From: Pseudomonas sp. MM223
GTDB taxonomy: Bacteria; Pseudomonadota; Gammaproteobacteria; Pseudomonadales; Pseudomonadaceae
Reading direction: 5' to 3'
Length of the DNA: 64,000 nucleotides
Assembly (NCBI GenBank): GCA_947090765.1
Contig: OX352322.1
Coordinates: 291,501 to 355,500 of the forward strand
Part shown: positions 8,971 to 20,033 of the stretch, piece after piece
How positions within the stretch are numbered: the first letter of the stretch is position 1
Layout of the letters: each line of letters starts with the position of its first letter
The notes under the pieces: generated by a model
What the model was told of the DNA's origin: nothing
The model's input: the letters and a program-made list of their open reading frames with translations, nothing else
Databases searched by the model: none
Translations under genes and position numbers: made by a program

Positions 8971-9074
8971 GGGGCCGCTTTGCGGCCCATTCGCAGCACA
9001 AGGCTGCTCCTACAAGGGATCGCATCCCCCTGTAGGAGCAGCCTTGTGCTGCGAATGGAGGCCAAAGGCCTCCC
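8971..9074. repeat. REPIN, type TTCGCAGCACAAGGCTGCTCCTACA
   Basis: Inverted pair of REP elements (TTCGCAGCACAAGGCTGCTC and its complement), flanked by foldbacks GGGGCCGCTTTGCGGCCC and GAGGCCAAAGGCCTCC. It sits between the convergent ends of betT and tauD, where it may end both transcripts. Confidence 0.85.
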
Positions 9075-9082
9075 AAAATCTG

Positions 9083-9964
<882 letters not shown>

Positions 9965-10804
9965 TCAGTGGCTCTGCCCGTGCCAGGGCACCAGCTTGCG
10001 TTGCAGGGCACGCAGGCTCATTTCCAGGGCGAAGGCGATCAGGGCGATCAACAGGATGCCCAACACCACCACATCGGTGACCAGGAACTGCGCCGCCGAC
10101 TGCACCATGAAGCCCAGGCCGCTGGTGGCAGCAATCAACTCGGCGGCTACCAGGGTCGACCAGCCGACCCCCAGGCCGATACGGATGCCGGTGAGGATGT
10201 CGGGCAGCGCACTGGGCAGGATCACATGGCGGATCAGCTGCGCCTTGGTGGCGCCCAGCGACTGCGCCGCGCGCAGCTTGGCCGGGTCGACCGTGCGCAC
10301 ACCGGTGGCGGTGGCAATGGCGATGGGGGCGAAGATCGCCAGGTAGATCAGCAGCACCTTCGACAGCTCGCCGATACCGCACCAGATGACAATCAGCGGC
10401 AAGTAGGCCAGTGGCGGAATGGGCCGGTAGAACTCGATTAGCGGGTCGAGGATGCCGCGGGCTACGCGGTTGTAGCCGATGGCGATGCCGACCGGAATTG
10501 CAGTCAGGGTTGCGGCTACCAGTGCCAGGCCGATGCGGCCCAGGCTGGCGCCCAGGTGCTGCCACAGGCTGGCGTCCATGTAGCCTTGGGTCAGCAGGGT
10601 CCAGGCCCTGGCCAGGATGTCACCGGGCGCAGGCAGGAACAGGGGCTCGATCCAGCCGGCGGCCGTCACCAGCCACCAGGCCAGCAGCAGGCTGGCCAGG
10701 GTCAGGGTGCTGATCCAGCGGGTGGACAGTGGCCGGCGCAGCTTGGCGGCTGGCCGGGGTTGGGCGTTGTGTTTGCCGGCGACCGGCAGGTCCAGGCTGC
10801 TCAT
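9965..10804 (-). CDS. tauC: Taurine ABC transporter permease
   Basis: A 279-residue inner-membrane permease. It has membrane segments from about residue 33 ([20 protein letters not shown]) and the EAA-type loop [20 protein letters not shown] near 175-195. It forms the channel of the taurine importer with TauA and TauB. Its ATG overlaps the tauB stop by 4 bp, so translation is coupled. The reading frame extends much further upstream but only as a shadow of tauB; the start at [13 protein letters not shown] is the supported one. Confidence 0.92.
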   Translation of the reverse strand: MSSLDLPVAGKHNAQPRPAAKLRRPLSTRWISTLTLASLLLAWWLVTAAGWIEPLFLPAPGDILARAWTLLTQGYMDASLWQHLGASLGRIGLALVAATLTAIPVGIAIGYNRVARGILDPLIEFYRPIPPLAYLPLIVIWCGIGELSKVLLIYLAIFAPIAIATATGVRTVDPAKLRAAQSLGATKAQLIRHVILPSALPDILTGIRIGLGVGWSTLVAAELIAATSGLGFMVQSAAQFLVTDVVVLGILLIALIAFALEMSLRALQRKLVPWHGQSH

Positions 10805-11589
10805 GCGCGCTCCTGCAGGCTTTGGCGTTGGGAGAACACCCGCGCCAGCACATGCTCGCGGGTTTCGATGAAGGCGGGGTCGGACTTGATGGCCCGGGCC
10901 GATTCGCCAGCGGCGTAGCGCTGGCCGAAGTCCAGTTGCAGGCGTTCCACCACACGCCCCGGGTTGGGGGCCAGCAGTACCAGCTCGCTGGCAAGGAACA
11001 CCGCTTCTTCGATGTCGTGGGTAATCAGGAACACCGGCTTGGCGGTGCGTTGCCACACCTGCAGCAGCAGTTCCTGCATTTGTTCGCGGGTGAAGGCGTC
11101 GAGGGCGCCGAACGGTTCATCCATCAGCAATACCCGTGGGTCGGCCGCCAGCGCGCGGGCCAGGCCTACGCGCTGCTTCTGGCCACCGGACAATTGCCAG
11201 ATGCGCCGCTCGCCGAAGCCATCCAGGTCGACGAGGGCGAGCATTTCACGGGCCTTGGCCTCACGCTGGGCGCGGGGCACGCCGGCCAGTTCGAGGCCGA
11301 AGGCGACATTGCCCAGCACGTTCTGCCATGGCAGCAGTGCATCGTCCTGAAACACCACACCGCGCTCGGCACCAGGGCCCTGCACCGGTACACCGTCGAG
11401 GGTGATGCGCCCGTCGCTGGGGGCGACAAAGCCGGCGATCAGGTTGAGCAGCGAGGTCTTGCCGCTGCCGGAAGGCCCCAGGGCCACCAGCAGCTGGCGA
11501 GGCCCCAGGCTCAGGTTGATGTCGGCCAGCACCGGGGTGCTGGCGCCAGGGTACTGTGCGCTGATGCGCTCCAGTTCGAGCAAGGCCAT
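10801..11589 (-). CDS. tauB: Taurine ABC transporter ATP-binding protein
   Basis: A 262-residue ATPase of the nitrate/sulfonate/taurine family. Walker A is GPSGSGKTS near residue 38, signature LSGGQKQR about 132, Walker [14 protein letters not shown] about 152, and ITHDIEEA supplies the switch histidine. It lies 13 bp after tauA and overlaps tauC. It resembles SsuB of the second sulfonate transporter in this window, but gene order and the adjacent dioxygenase assign it to taurine. Confidence 0.92.
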   Translation of the reverse strand: MALLELERISAQYPGASTPVLADINLSLGPRQLLVALGPSGSGKTSLLNLIAGFVAPSDGRITLDGVPVQGPGAERGVVFQDDALLPWQNVLGNVAFGLELAGVPRAQREAKAREMLALVDLDGFGERRIWQLSGGQKQRVGLARALAADPRVLLMDEPFGALDAFTREQMQELLLQVWQRTAKPVFLITHDIEEAVFLASELVLLAPNPGRVVERLQLDFGQRYAAGESARAIKSDPAFIETREHVLARVFSQRQSLQERA

Positions 11590-11602
11590 GACGGGCTCCG
11601 GA

Positions 11603-12574
11603 TCAGTTTGGAAGGAACTTGGCGCTGACGTACGGCGAGTAGTCCGGCAGTACGGCGTCGACCTTGCCTTGTTGCTTGAGGAAGTTGGCCGTGTCGGTCA
11701 GTGCCTGGGTGGTCGGTGCGCCCAGGGCATTGGCCTGGTCTGCGGCCAGTGGGTAGACGTTGCCCTCCAGCAGCACCGGGATGTCGCTGGCCTTGGCGCC
11801 AGACAGTTTCACCACCTTGTCTACGTTGCCCTTGTCGGCCAGCCAGGCTTTTGGGTCCTTGCGGTAGTCGGCGTAGGCATCGAGGGTAACCTTGGCAAAG
11901 GCCTTGACCACCTCAGGGTGCTTCTCGGCAAAGTCCTTGCGCACGATCCAGGCATCGAACGTGGGGGCGCCTTTCTGGGCCAGTTCGCCCGAGGTGATCA
12001 GCACCTTGCCGTTTTCCTTGGCCACGCCCAACGCTGGGTCCCAGACGTAGGTGGCATCGATGTCGCCGCGCTTCCAGGCGGCAATGATGGCCGGTGGCGC
12101 CAGGTTGAGGATCTGTACCTTGGACGGGTCGATGTTCCAGCTTTTCAGGGCAGCCAGCAGGCTGTAATGGCCGGTGGAAACGAACGGTACGGCGACCTTC
12201 TTGCCGATCAGGTCTTGCGGGGTCTTGATGCTGTCGCGGGCGACCAGCGCTTCACCGGCGCCTATCTGGGTAGCGATGAGGAAGGTCTCGACCGGCAGCT
12301 TGCGAGTGGCGGCAGCGGCCAGTGGGCTGGAGCCCAGGTAGCCGATCTGCACGTCGCCGCTGGCTACCGCCGTAATCACGTCGGCACCGTTATCAAACTT
12401 GCGCCAGTCGATGCTGGCCTTGCTGGCTTTTTCGTAGTCGCCATCAACCTGGGCCACTTTGGCCGGATCGACGGTGGTCTGGTAGGCCACGGTCAGGTCG
12501 GCGGCCTGGGCGAACCAGCTGGTGCTGGCGAGGGTCAGGGCGGCGAACAGGCGCAGCGGAGCGTGCGGGATCAT
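11603..12574 (-). CDS. tauA: Taurine-binding periplasmic protein
   Basis: A 323-residue periplasmic binding protein with a signal peptide ([18 protein letters not shown], cleavage after AQA near residue 24) and the mature start [20 protein letters not shown] typical of TauA. Later motifs include [20 protein letters not shown] and [16 protein letters not shown]. It captures taurine for TauBC. It is the first gene of tauABCD; its promoter lies within 12575-12681, an AT-rich stretch where CysB binding would be expected but no clear site was recognised. Confidence 0.92.
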   Translation of the reverse strand: MIPHAPLRLFAALTLASTSWFAQAADLTVAYQTTVDPAKVAQVDGDYEKASKASIDWRKFDNGADVITAVASGDVQIGYLGSSPLAAAATRKLPVETFLIATQIGAGEALVARDSIKTPQDLIGKKVAVPFVSTGHYSLLAALKSWNIDPSKVQILNLAPPAIIAAWKRGDIDATYVWDPALGVAKENGKVLITSGELAQKGAPTFDAWIVRKDFAEKHPEVVKAFAKVTLDAYADYRKDPKAWLADKGNVDKVVKLSGAKASDIPVLLEGNVYPLAADQANALGAPTTQALTDTANFLKQQGKVDAVLPDYSPYVSAKFLPN

Positions 12575-12681
12575 GGTGAACCTCTCGTCAGGCAATCAGG
12601 GCAATGGATGACGAGAAGACTAAATGATCTAAGAATTCAAAAATAAATAACTTTTTTGCATTAGCATAGGAGCCAAATGCT

Positions 12682-12751
12682 TGTAGGAGCGGCCTTGTGC
12701 CGCGAAAGGGCCGCACAGCGGCCCGTTCGCGGCGCAAGGCCGCTCCTACAC
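12682..12751. repeat. REP pair, type TGTAGGAGCGGCCTTGTGCC
   Basis: Two REP elements (TGTAGGAGCGGCCTTGTGCC and its near complement ending GCCGCTCCTACA) separated by a short GC-rich foldback. The tails point outwards, opposite to most other pairs here. It lies between the tau operon and the divergent porin gene. Confidence 0.8.
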
Positions 12752-12847
12752 AGACCGTGGCAAGCCAGTGGCATTGCCTCATGGCGAAATCAGAAGGGCC
12801 TGCTAGGCTTTTTCGTCCCTATAGAACGATACGGTATTAGGTTATGA

Positions 12848-12859
12848 GCAAACGTTTGC
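12848..12859. promoter_or_regulatory. LacI-type palindrome upstream of porin
   Basis: GCAAACGTTTGC is a perfect 12-bp palindrome with the central CG typical of LacI/PurR-family operators. A second AAACGTTT core occurs at 13021-13028, and an inverted repeat AGGAT-N7-ATCCT lies at 12971-12987. All are in the long AT-rich leader (12752-13143) before the porin, which has no other gene in it. The regulator is unknown. Confidence 0.35.
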
Positions 12860-13143
12860 AAATAACCAAAAGTTATTATAGGTGTAGCTGCTACAACGAA
12901 TGGCAGTAAAGGTTCCTAACATATTCCTTAAAAATCTTACAAATTCATAAAACGGTCATTTTGGATTTATAGGATTGTCATTATCCTGTAGCGCAGGTGG
13001 CGTCTTAGACCAAAGTCGCGAAACGTTTAGAAACGATTGACTTAATGGTCACGCTTTGGGACTAAATCGCCAATCCACGGTGAGCGGGGCAGCAGATCCC
13101 ACCGCCAGAGATACACAAGAATTAGAACGTAGAGGAGCAAAAC

Positions 13144-14484
13144 ATGTACAAGTCCAGCCTGGCTCTGGCCGTGGCACTGGGGGTTCTCGCCCAACAAGCA
13201 GGCGCTGCCGGTTTCGTTGAAGACAGCAAACTGTCGCTCAGCTCGCGCACCATGTACTACGACAACAACAATCGTGACGCCCACGGTGCTGTTCGCCCTG
13301 ATCAGCGTGAAACAGGCCAAGGTTTCAAGCTTGACTACATCTCGGGCTTCACCGAAGGCACCGTTGGCTTCGGTGTTGATGCCCAAGCTCTGTGGGGTAT
13401 TCACCTCGATGGCGGTCGTGGCTATCACAAAAGCGGTTTCATGCCGGATGACAGCGATGGTTCCTCTGTAAGCCAGTGGGCCCGTTTCGGCGCTAACGCG
13501 AAGGCGCGTTTCTCCAAGACCGAAGCTCATTTTGGTAGTGCCTTGGCGCCTAACCTGCCGATCCTTGTCGCCAACGACGGTCGCGTACTGCCGCAAACTT
13601 TCGAGGGCGGTACCATTCAGTCGAAGGAAATCGACAACCTCACAGTTAATGCCGGTCAGCTGACTCACGCCATGGGCCGTGCTTCCAGCAATCGTACTGG
13701 CCTGTCGGTTGCTGGTGCGACTGCTGACAGCAACAAGTTCCGCTACGGTGGCCTGGACTATAAGCTCACTCCAGACCTGACCCTGCAGTACTACTACTCG
13801 AACCTGGAAGACTTCTACAAACAGCACTTCCTGGGCGCGACCCACGTCTTCAAAATCGCTGACGATCAGTCGTTCAAGACCGACCTGCGCTACTTCGACA
13901 GCAGCGCCGATGGCCGTAACAAGAACGGCGGCCCGGGCGAGTACAACTTCAATAACAACGGCGGTTACGAAAAAACCGACGGTAAGGTCGATAACAAGAC
14001 CTGGTCTGCCATGTTCACCTACACCGTGGGTGGCCATGCACTGATGCTTGGTCATCAGCAGGTCGGTGACGATGGCGGCTTTGTATGGCTGAACCAAGGT
14101 AACGTCGTCGACAGCAATGGCCGTAACGAAGGTGCAGGTGGTTCCAGCTTCTACCTGTTCACCGATAGCATGATCAACCAGTTTGCTCGTGCCGGTGAGA
14201 ACACTACCTTCGGCCAGTACTCGTACGACTTCGCCGCATTGGGTGTTCCAGGTCTGAAGGCTTCGGTGGCTTACCTGCGTGGTGATGACATCCGTAACAA
14301 GTCGGGTGACGGTACTTACAATGAGTGGGAGCGTGACGCTCGCGTCGACTACACCATTCAGCAAGGTACTCTGAAAGGCCTCGGCTTTAGCCTGCGTCAA
14401 GGTGTTTATCGCGGTAGCGGTGAAAGCATCGATGACCAGGACCAGACTCGCTTCATCGTGAACTACACTTACAGCTTCCTGTAA
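13144..14484 (+). CDS. OprD/OprE-family outer membrane porin
   Basis: A 446-residue porin with a signal peptide (MYKSSLALAVALGVLAQQAG, mature start near AAGFVEDSKLSLSSR). The GFVEDSKL... start, the alternating beta-strand pattern and the end YTYSFL place it in the OprD family, OprE subgroup. These are 18-stranded outer-membrane channels for small carboxylates or amino acids. It has a strong GAGGAG ribosome site. It lies between tau and ssu clusters, so it may serve uptake of organosulfur compounds, but that is inference from position. An antisense reading frame of 673 residues across it is an artefact of codon composition. Confidence 0.88.
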   Translation: MYKSSLALAVALGVLAQQAGAAGFVEDSKLSLSSRTMYYDNNNRDAHGAVRPDQRETGQGFKLDYISGFTEGTVGFGVDAQALWGIHLDGGRGYHKSGFMPDDSDGSSVSQWARFGANAKARFSKTEAHFGSALAPNLPILVANDGRVLPQTFEGGTIQSKEIDNLTVNAGQLTHAMGRASSNRTGLSVAGATADSNKFRYGGLDYKLTPDLTLQYYYSNLEDFYKQHFLGATHVFKIADDQSFKTDLRYFDSSADGRNKNGGPGEYNFNNNGGYEKTDGKVDNKTWSAMFTYTVGGHALMLGHQQVGDDGGFVWLNQGNVVDSNGRNEGAGGSSFYLFTDSMINQFARAGENTTFGQYSYDFAALGVPGLKASVAYLRGDDIRNKSGDGTYNEWERDARVDYTIQQGTLKGLGFSLRQGVYRGSGESIDDQDQTRFIVNYTYSFL

Positions 14485-14502
14485 GTCGTAACCACAAAAA
14501 AG

Positions 14503-14529
14503 AGCCTCGCCTAGTGCGAGGCTTTTTTG
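14503..14529 (+). terminator. Rho-independent terminator after porin
   Basis: Stem GCCTCGC/GCGAGGC with loop CTAGT followed by a run of six T, 19 bp after the porin stop. Confidence 0.88.
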
Positions 14530-14650
14530 TGCCTGCAAATTCGTATGCATTATGGTTATAAATAAATCGTTATTTATTCTTTTTATTTTTAACCGAATGC
14601 AGGCACATTGAACCCATACGGTACAGAACCCAGCCAAGGAGCCGCAGCCC

Positions 14651-15289
14651 ATGAGCCTCAAACTCGGCGATATCGCCCCCGATTTCGAACAGGATTCCAG
14701 CGAAGGCAAGATCCGCTTCCACGAGTGGCTGGGCAACAGCTGGGGGGTGTTGTTCTCCCATCCGGCCGACTTTACCCCGGTGTGCACCACCGAACTGGGC
14801 CTGACCGCCAAGCTCAAGGACGACTTCGCCAAACGCGGGGTCAAGGCCATCGCCCTGTCGGTAGACCCGGTGGACTCGCACCATAAGTGGATCGAGGATA
14901 TCAACGAGACCCAGAACACCGTGGTCAACTTCCCGATCATCGCCGACGCCGACCGCAAGGTGTCCGACCTGTACGACCTGATCCACCCGAACGCCAGCGA
15001 TACCCTGACTGTGCGTTCGCTGTTCGTCATCGACCCGAACAAGAAGGTGCGCCTGACCATCACCTATCCGGCCAGTACCGGGCGCAACTTCAATGAAATC
15101 CTGCGGGTAATCGACTCGCTGCAGCTGACCGACAACCACAAGGTCGCCACGCCAGGTAACTGGCAGGACGGCGACGAGGTGGTAATCGTGCCTTCGCTCA
15201 AAGACGAGGAAGAAATCAAGCAGCGCTTCCCCAAAGGTTACCGGGCGGTCAAACCCTATCTGCGTCTGACCCCACAGCCAAATCGTTAA
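14651..15289 (+). CDS. lsfA: 1-Cys peroxiredoxin LsfA
   Basis: A 212-residue Prx6-type peroxiredoxin that reduces peroxides in the cytoplasm. The peroxidatic cysteine is C45 in FTPVCTTELG; no resolving cysteine of the 2-Cys type is seen. The C-terminal domain with GNWQDGDEVVIVPSL and KPYLRLTPQPNR is typical. In pseudomonads LsfA is induced by sulfate starvation and oxidative stress, which fits its place between tau and ssu genes. It has its own terminator, so it is likely a single-gene unit. Confidence 0.92.
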   Translation: MSLKLGDIAPDFEQDSSEGKIRFHEWLGNSWGVLFSHPADFTPVCTTELGLTAKLKDDFAKRGVKAIALSVDPVDSHHKWIEDINETQNTVVNFPIIADADRKVSDLYDLIHPNASDTLTVRSLFVIDPNKKVRLTITYPASTGRNFNEILRVIDSLQLTDNHKVATPGNWQDGDEVVIVPSLKDEEEIKQRFPKGYRAVKPYLRLTPQPNR

Positions 15290-15331
15290 TGGATTCCTCG
15301 TTGCATTGCTCTTAGCCAAGCAGGGATTTTC

Positions 15332-15356
15332 GGGCCGTTTCGACGGCCCTTTTTTA
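15332..15356 (+). terminator. Rho-independent terminator after lsfA
   Basis: Stem GGGCCGT/ACGGCCC with a short TTCG-like loop followed by six T. Confidence 0.87.
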
Positions 15357-15360
15357 TAGC

Positions 15361-15431
15361 TGCAAGTTTCAAGCGGCAAGCTTCAAGGTGACCGGCTTCT
15401 CCTTGAAGCTTGTAGCTTATGACTTGTAGCT
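15361..15431. repeat. Imperfect CAAGCTTCAAG-type inverted repeat
   Basis: A palindrome built from CAAGCTTCAAGG and CCTTGAAGCTTG with further GTAGCTT/TTGTAGCT units. This AT-richer repeat differs from the REP types elsewhere in the window. It sits between lsfA and the ssu promoter region. Confidence 0.65.
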
Positions 15432-15521
15432 AGATGGAATAAACAAATGAAAAAATATGATTTCTAGATATATGTAGCAGCTGTTAATGTCACTCCCAAC
15501 AGAACACAAGGAAGCGCTGCA

Positions 15522-16115
15522 ATGCTGGTCGTCTCAATCGGTGGTAGCCCAAGTCCTCGTTCACGCTCCGGCGTGCTGCTTGAGCGTTCGCGCCAGTGGC
15601 TGCAGGACCGTGGCGTCGAAGTGGTGACGTTCCAGGTGCGTGACTTCCCCGCCGAAGACCTGCTGCATGCCCGTTTCGACAGCCCGCATGTGCAGCACTT
15701 TCAGCAACTGGTAGCCCAGGCCGATGGCCTGATCGTTTCCACCCCGGTGTACAAGGCTTCGTTTGCCGGTGCACTGAAAACACTGCTCGACCTGCTGCCC
15801 GAACGCGCCCTGGCCCACAAGATCGTGTTGCCAATCGCCACCGGCGGCAGCATCGCCCACATGCTGGCGGTGGATTACGCACTGAAGCCCGTGCTGTCGG
15901 CACTCAAGGCACAAGAGACCCTGCAAGGGATCTTCGCCGACGACAGCCAGGTGTCCTACGCAGAGGGCACGAAGCCCGCACAGTTGGTACCCGCTCTGGA
16001 AGAGCGCTTGCACGACTCGCTGGAAACCTTCCACGTTGCCCTGGCCCGTCGGCCACGCCCCGTGGCCCCCGGCGTACTGAACGAACGGCTGATCAGCGCC
16101 CGCTGGAGCATCTGA
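15522..16115 (+). CDS. ssuE: NADPH-dependent FMN reductase SsuE
   Basis: A 197-residue flavodoxin-fold reductase. It has [13 protein letters not shown] (about 5-17, FMN phosphate loop) and [20 protein letters not shown] near 73-92. It supplies FMNH2 to SsuD and possibly to the luciferase-like monooxygenase at the left edge. It is the first gene of ssuEADCBF. The AT-rich 15432-15521 holds the likely promoter. Expression under sulfate limitation is expected from the family; no operator was recognised. Confidence 0.93.
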   Translation: MLVVSIGGSPSPRSRSGVLLERSRQWLQDRGVEVVTFQVRDFPAEDLLHARFDSPHVQHFQQLVAQADGLIVSTPVYKASFAGALKTLLDLLPERALAHKIVLPIATGGSIAHMLAVDYALKPVLSALKAQETLQGIFADDSQVSYAEGTKPAQLVPALEERLHDSLETFHVALARRPRPVAPGVLNERLISARWSI

Positions 16116-16200
16116 CCGGCACAACCCGCTTCACCACCTTACTCGCCCGACAACGAGGCAAGCAGGTGCAACCCGAACCTCATTCGCACAGGAGAGCGCC

Positions 16201-17166
16201 ATGCGCACAGTCTTCTTGCGTCGCGGTCTGGTCGCCCTGTTTGCGGCGGCTGTGTCCTTCGGCGCCATTACCCAAGCCCAGGCCGAAAGCCTGCGTATCG
16301 GTTACCAGAAATACGGCACCCTGGTGCTGCTCAAGGCCAAGGGCACGCTGGAGAAACGCCTGGCCGAGCAGGGCGTACAGGTGCAGTGGACCGAATTCCC
16401 AGGCGGCCCGCAGCTGCTAGAAGGGCTGAACGTTGGCTCCATCGACTTTGGTGTTACCGGCGAAACCCCGCCCGTATTCGCCCAGGCAGCTGGCGCCGAT
16501 CTGCTTTACGTGGCCTACGAGCCACCAGCGCCGCACAGCGAGGCGATTTTGGTGCCGAAGGGTTCGCCGATCCAGTCGGTCAAGGAACTCAAGGGCAAGA
16601 AAGTCGCCCTCAACAAAGGCTCCAACGTGCACTACCTGTTGGTCCGCGCCCTGGAGGACGCCGGCCTCAAGTACAGCGATATCCAGCCGGTGTACCTGCC
16701 CCCGGCCGATGCCCGCGCCGCTTTCGAGCGTGGCAGCGTCGATGCCTGGGTGATCTGGGACCCGTACCAGGCCGCCGCCGAGCAGCAGTTGCAGGCGCGT
16801 ACCCTGCGTGACGGCAAGGACCTGGTCGACAACCACCAGTTCTACCTGGCCACCCGCAACTACGCGACCCAGCACCCGGCAGTGATCAGCACCCTGATCG
16901 AAGAAGTGCGCGCCGTGGGCGAGTGGTCCCAGGCCAACCCGCAGGAAGTGACCGATCAGGTCGCGCCGCTGCTCGGCCTGCCCGCCGACATCACACTGAC
17001 CTCGGTCAAACGCCAAGGCTACGGTGCTGCACCGCTCACCCCTGAGGTAGTGGCCGCACAACAGAAAATCGCCGACACCTTCCAGGCGCTCAAGCTGATA
17101 CCCAAGCCGCTGAGCATCAAGGACGTGATCTGGACACCCCCGGCCAAGGTCGCTAGTGCGCCTTGA
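16201..17166 (+). CDS. ssuA: Aliphatic sulfonate-binding protein SsuA
   Basis: A 321-residue periplasmic binding protein with a signal peptide (MRTVFLRRGLVALFAAAVSF, cleavage after QAQA near 29). The mature start ESLRIGYQKYGTLVLLKAKG is typical of SsuA, as are QWTEFPGGPQLLEGLNVGSI and AWVIWDPYQAAAEQ. It binds alkanesulfonates for the SsuBC importer. It lies 85 bp after ssuE with an AGGAG site upstream. Confidence 0.92.
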   Translation: MRTVFLRRGLVALFAAAVSFGAITQAQAESLRIGYQKYGTLVLLKAKGTLEKRLAEQGVQVQWTEFPGGPQLLEGLNVGSIDFGVTGETPPVFAQAAGADLLYVAYEPPAPHSEAILVPKGSPIQSVKELKGKKVALNKGSNVHYLLVRALEDAGLKYSDIQPVYLPPADARAAFERGSVDAWVIWDPYQAAAEQQLQARTLRDGKDLVDNHQFYLATRNYATQHPAVISTLIEEVRAVGEWSQANPQEVTDQVAPLLGLPADITLTSVKRQGYGAAPLTPEVVAAQQKIADTFQALKLIPKPLSIKDVIWTPPAKVASAP

Positions 17167-17226
17167 TTGATTCGCCTGTGCCGGGGCGTCGCTCCGGCTT
17201 GAGCCACCCTTGAGGAGACAACTCCA

Positions 17227-18390
17227 ATGAGCCTTAACATTTTCTGGTTCCTCCCTACCCACGGTGACGGCAAGTACCTGGGCACTTCCGACGGCGCACG
17301 TGCGGTCGATCACGGTTACTTGCAGCAGATCGCGCAGGCCGCTGACCGTCTGGGCTTTGGTGGGGTACTGATCCCTACCGGCCGTTCCTGCGAGGATTCC
17401 TGGCTGGTGGCAGCGTCGCTGATCCCCGTGACCCAGCACCTGAAGTTCCTGGTGGCCCTGCGCCCCGGCATCATTTCGCCGACCGTGGCAGCACGCCAGG
17501 CGGCAACCCTGGACCGCCTGTCCAATGGCCGTGCGCTGTTCAACCTGGTAACCGGTGGCGACCCCGACGAACTGGCCGGTGATGGCCTGCACCTGAACCA
17601 CCAGGAGCGCTACGAAGCCTCGGTCGAGTTCACCCGTATCTGGCGCAAGGTGCTGGAAGGCGAAAACGTCGATTACGACGGCAAGCACATTCAGGTGAAG
17701 GGCGCCAAGCTGCTTTACCCGCCAATTCAGCAACCGCGCCCGCCGCTGTATTTCGGCGGTTCGTCCGAGGCTGCTCAAGACCTGGCCGCCGAACAGGTCG
17801 AGTTGTACCTGACCTGGGGCGAGCCGCCGTCAGCCGTTGCCGAGAAGATCGCCCAGGTGCGTGAAAAAGCGGCTGCTCAAGGCCGTGAAGTACGCTTCGG
17901 CATCCGCCTGCATGTGATTGTGCGGGAAACCAACGAAGAAGCCTGGGCCGCCGCCGACCGCCTGATCTCGCACCTGGACGATGACACCATCGCCCGTGCC
18001 CAGGCCTCGCTGGCGCGCTTCGATTCGGTGGGCCAGCAGCGCATGGCTGCCCTGCACGGCGGCAACCGCGACAACCTGGAAGTCAGCCCCAACCTGTGGG
18101 CAGGCGTTGGCCTGGTACGTGGCGGCGCCGGTACCGCACTGGTAGGTGACGGCCCGACTGTCGCGGCGCGGGTCAAGGAATATGCCGACCTGGGGATCGA
18201 TACCTTCATCTTCTCGGGTTATCCACACCTCGAAGAGTCCTACCGCGTTGCCGAGCTGCTGTTCCCGCACCTCGACGTGCAGCGCCCGGAGCAGCCAAAA
18301 ACCGGTGGTTATGTGAGCCCGTTCGGCGAGATGGTGGCCAACGATATCCTGCCCAAGTCCGTGTCGCAGAGTTCGAGGGCCGGGCCATGA
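17227..18390 (+). CDS. ssuD: FMNH2-dependent alkanesulfonate monooxygenase
   Basis: A 387-residue luciferase-family monooxygenase that oxidises C-S bonds of alkanesulfonates to an aldehyde plus sulfite. Typical SsuD features: start [33 protein letters not shown] near 45-58 (with the conserved cysteine), [20 protein letters not shown], and [20 protein letters not shown] near the end. Its stop overlaps the ssuC start by 4 bp. It depends on SsuE for reduced flavin. Confidence 0.95.
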   Translation: MSLNIFWFLPTHGDGKYLGTSDGARAVDHGYLQQIAQAADRLGFGGVLIPTGRSCEDSWLVAASLIPVTQHLKFLVALRPGIISPTVAARQAATLDRLSNGRALFNLVTGGDPDELAGDGLHLNHQERYEASVEFTRIWRKVLEGENVDYDGKHIQVKGAKLLYPPIQQPRPPLYFGGSSEAAQDLAAEQVELYLTWGEPPSAVAEKIAQVREKAAAQGREVRFGIRLHVIVRETNEEAWAAADRLISHLDDDTIARAQASLARFDSVGQQRMAALHGGNRDNLEVSPNLWAGVGLVRGGAGTALVGDGPTVAARVKEYADLGIDTFIFSGYPHLEESYRVAELLFPHLDVQRPEQPKTGGYVSPFGEMVANDILPKSVSQSSRAGP

Positions 18391-19184
18391 GTCGTGCAAC
18401 TTCTTCCAACCTGCCCCAGCGCCTGGCGCCATGGGCACTGCCGGTGCTGCTGTTGGCAGCCTGGCAGCTGGCGGTCAGCGCTGGCTGGCTGTCGACGCGC
18501 ATTCTGCCGGCGCCTAGCGCAGTGGTCAGCGCCGGTGTCGAGCTGGTGCGCAGCGGTGATATCTGGACCCACCTGGCCATCAGTGGCTGGCGTGCCGGGC
18601 TGGGCTTCGTCATCGGCGGCAGCATCGGCCTGGTACTGGGCTTCATCACCGGCCTGTCGAACTGGGGCGAACGCCTGCTCGACAGTTCGGTGCAGATGAT
18701 CCGCAACGTGCCGCACCTGGCGCTGATCCCGCTGGTGATTTTGTGGTTCGGTATCGACGAGTCGGCAAAGATCTTCCTGGTCGCGCTGGGCACGCTGTTC
18801 CCGATCTACCTGAACACCTACCACGGTATCCGCAACGTTGACCCGGCGCTGGTGGAAATGGCGCGCAGCTACGGCTTATCCGGCTTCAGCCTGTTCCGCC
18901 AGGTGATCCTGCCGGGCGCGTTGCCATCGATCCTGGTGGGCGTGCGTTTCGCACTGGGCTTCATGTGGCTGACCCTGATCGTGGCCGAGACCATTTCGGC
19001 GAACGCCGGCATCGGTTACCTGGCGATGAACGCCCGTGAGTTCCTGCAGACCGATGTGGTGGTACTGGCCATCGTCCTGTACGCCGTGCTCGGCAAACTC
19101 GCCGACCTTGCCGCCCGCGGCCTGGAACGTGTGTGGCTGCGCTGGCACCCGGCCTATCAAGTGGCCAAGAAGGAGGGTGCATGA
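18387..19184 (+). CDS. ssuC: Aliphatic sulfonate ABC transporter permease
   Basis: A 265-residue inner-membrane permease. It has membrane segments from about residue 15 ([20 protein letters not shown]) and the EAA-type loop [20 protein letters not shown] near 155-175. It forms the channel of the sulfonate importer. Overlaps of 4 bp on both sides tie it to ssuD and ssuB. Confidence 0.93.
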   Translation: MSRATSSNLPQRLAPWALPVLLLAAWQLAVSAGWLSTRILPAPSAVVSAGVELVRSGDIWTHLAISGWRAGLGFVIGGSIGLVLGFITGLSNWGERLLDSSVQMIRNVPHLALIPLVILWFGIDESAKIFLVALGTLFPIYLNTYHGIRNVDPALVEMARSYGLSGFSLFRQVILPGALPSILVGVRFALGFMWLTLIVAETISANAGIGYLAMNAREFLQTDVVVLAIVLYAVLGKLADLAARGLERVWLRWHPAYQVAKKEGA

Positions 19185-19993
19185 CTGTGCTCAAGGAACA
19201 GCCGCCACGCCTGCTGCGTGGCATCCCGCTGGCCTCCAATGGCCTGCGCAAGACCTTTGGCCAGCGTGAAGTGTTGAAGGGCATCGACCTGCACATTCCG
19301 GCCGGCCAGTTCGTTGCCATCGTTGGCCGTAGCGGCTGCGGCAAAAGCACCCTGCTGCGGCTGCTGGCCGGGCTCGACCAGCCTACTGCCGGGCAGTTGC
19401 TGGCCGGCGCTGCGCCACTGGAAGAGGCCCGTGAAGAAACCCGGTTGATGTTCCAGGACGCACGCCTGTTGCCATGGAAGAAGGTGATCGACAACGTTGG
19501 CCTAGGCCTGTCTGGCGACTGGCGCCCACGTGCGCTGGAAGCGCTGGAGGCGGTTGGCCTGGCCGACCGCGCCAATGAATGGCCGGCAGCCCTCTCGGGT
19601 GGCCAGAAGCAGCGTGTGGCCTTGGCCCGGGCATTGATTCACCAGCCGCGCTTGCTGCTGCTGGATGAGCCGCTGGGTGCGCTGGATGCACTGACCCGCA
19701 TCGAAATGCAGCAACTGATCGAACGCCTGTGGCGTCAGCACGGTTTCACTGTGCTGCTGGTCACCCACGATGTCAGCGAGGCGGTTGCCGTGGCTGACCG
19801 GGTGATCCTGATCGAGGACGGCGAAGTCGGGCTCGACCTCACGGTCGACCTGGCACGGCCCAGGGCGCGTGGTTCGCACCGCCTGGCCGCGCTGGAAAGC
19901 GAAGTGCTCAACCGTGTTCTGTCGGCCCCGGGCACTGCGCCCGAGCCGGACCCTGTAGCCCCTTTGCCCACGCAGTTGCGTTGGGCGCACTGA
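19181..19993 (+). CDS. ssuB: Aliphatic sulfonate ABC transporter ATP-binding protein
   Basis: A 270-residue ATPase. It has Walker [10 protein letters not shown] near 49-57, signature LSGGQKQR about 142, Walker [14 protein letters not shown] about 162, and VTHDVSEA. The start chosen ([12 protein letters not shown]) overlaps the ssuC stop by 4 bp and follows AAGGAGG. A proline-rich tail ([11 protein letters not shown]) follows the ATPase domain. It energises sulfonate import. Confidence 0.93.
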   Translation: MTVLKEQPPRLLRGIPLASNGLRKTFGQREVLKGIDLHIPAGQFVAIVGRSGCGKSTLLRLLAGLDQPTAGQLLAGAAPLEEAREETRLMFQDARLLPWKKVIDNVGLGLSGDWRPRALEALEAVGLADRANEWPAALSGGQKQRVALARALIHQPRLLLLDEPLGALDALTRIEMQQLIERLWRQHGFTVLLVTHDVSEAVAVADRVILIEDGEVGLDLTVDLARPRARGSHRLAALESEVLNRVLSAPGTAPEPDPVAPLPTQLRWAH

Positions 19994-20033
19994 CTCACTT
20001 ATCCGACTGAAGCCATAGAGAAGGAATTACATC

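Noticed and set aside
13042..15063. 673-residue minus-strand reading frame across the porin and lsfA
   Set aside because: It lies antisense to a clear porin and the start of lsfA, has no recognisable domain, no ribosome site, and its length follows from codon bias of the real genes.
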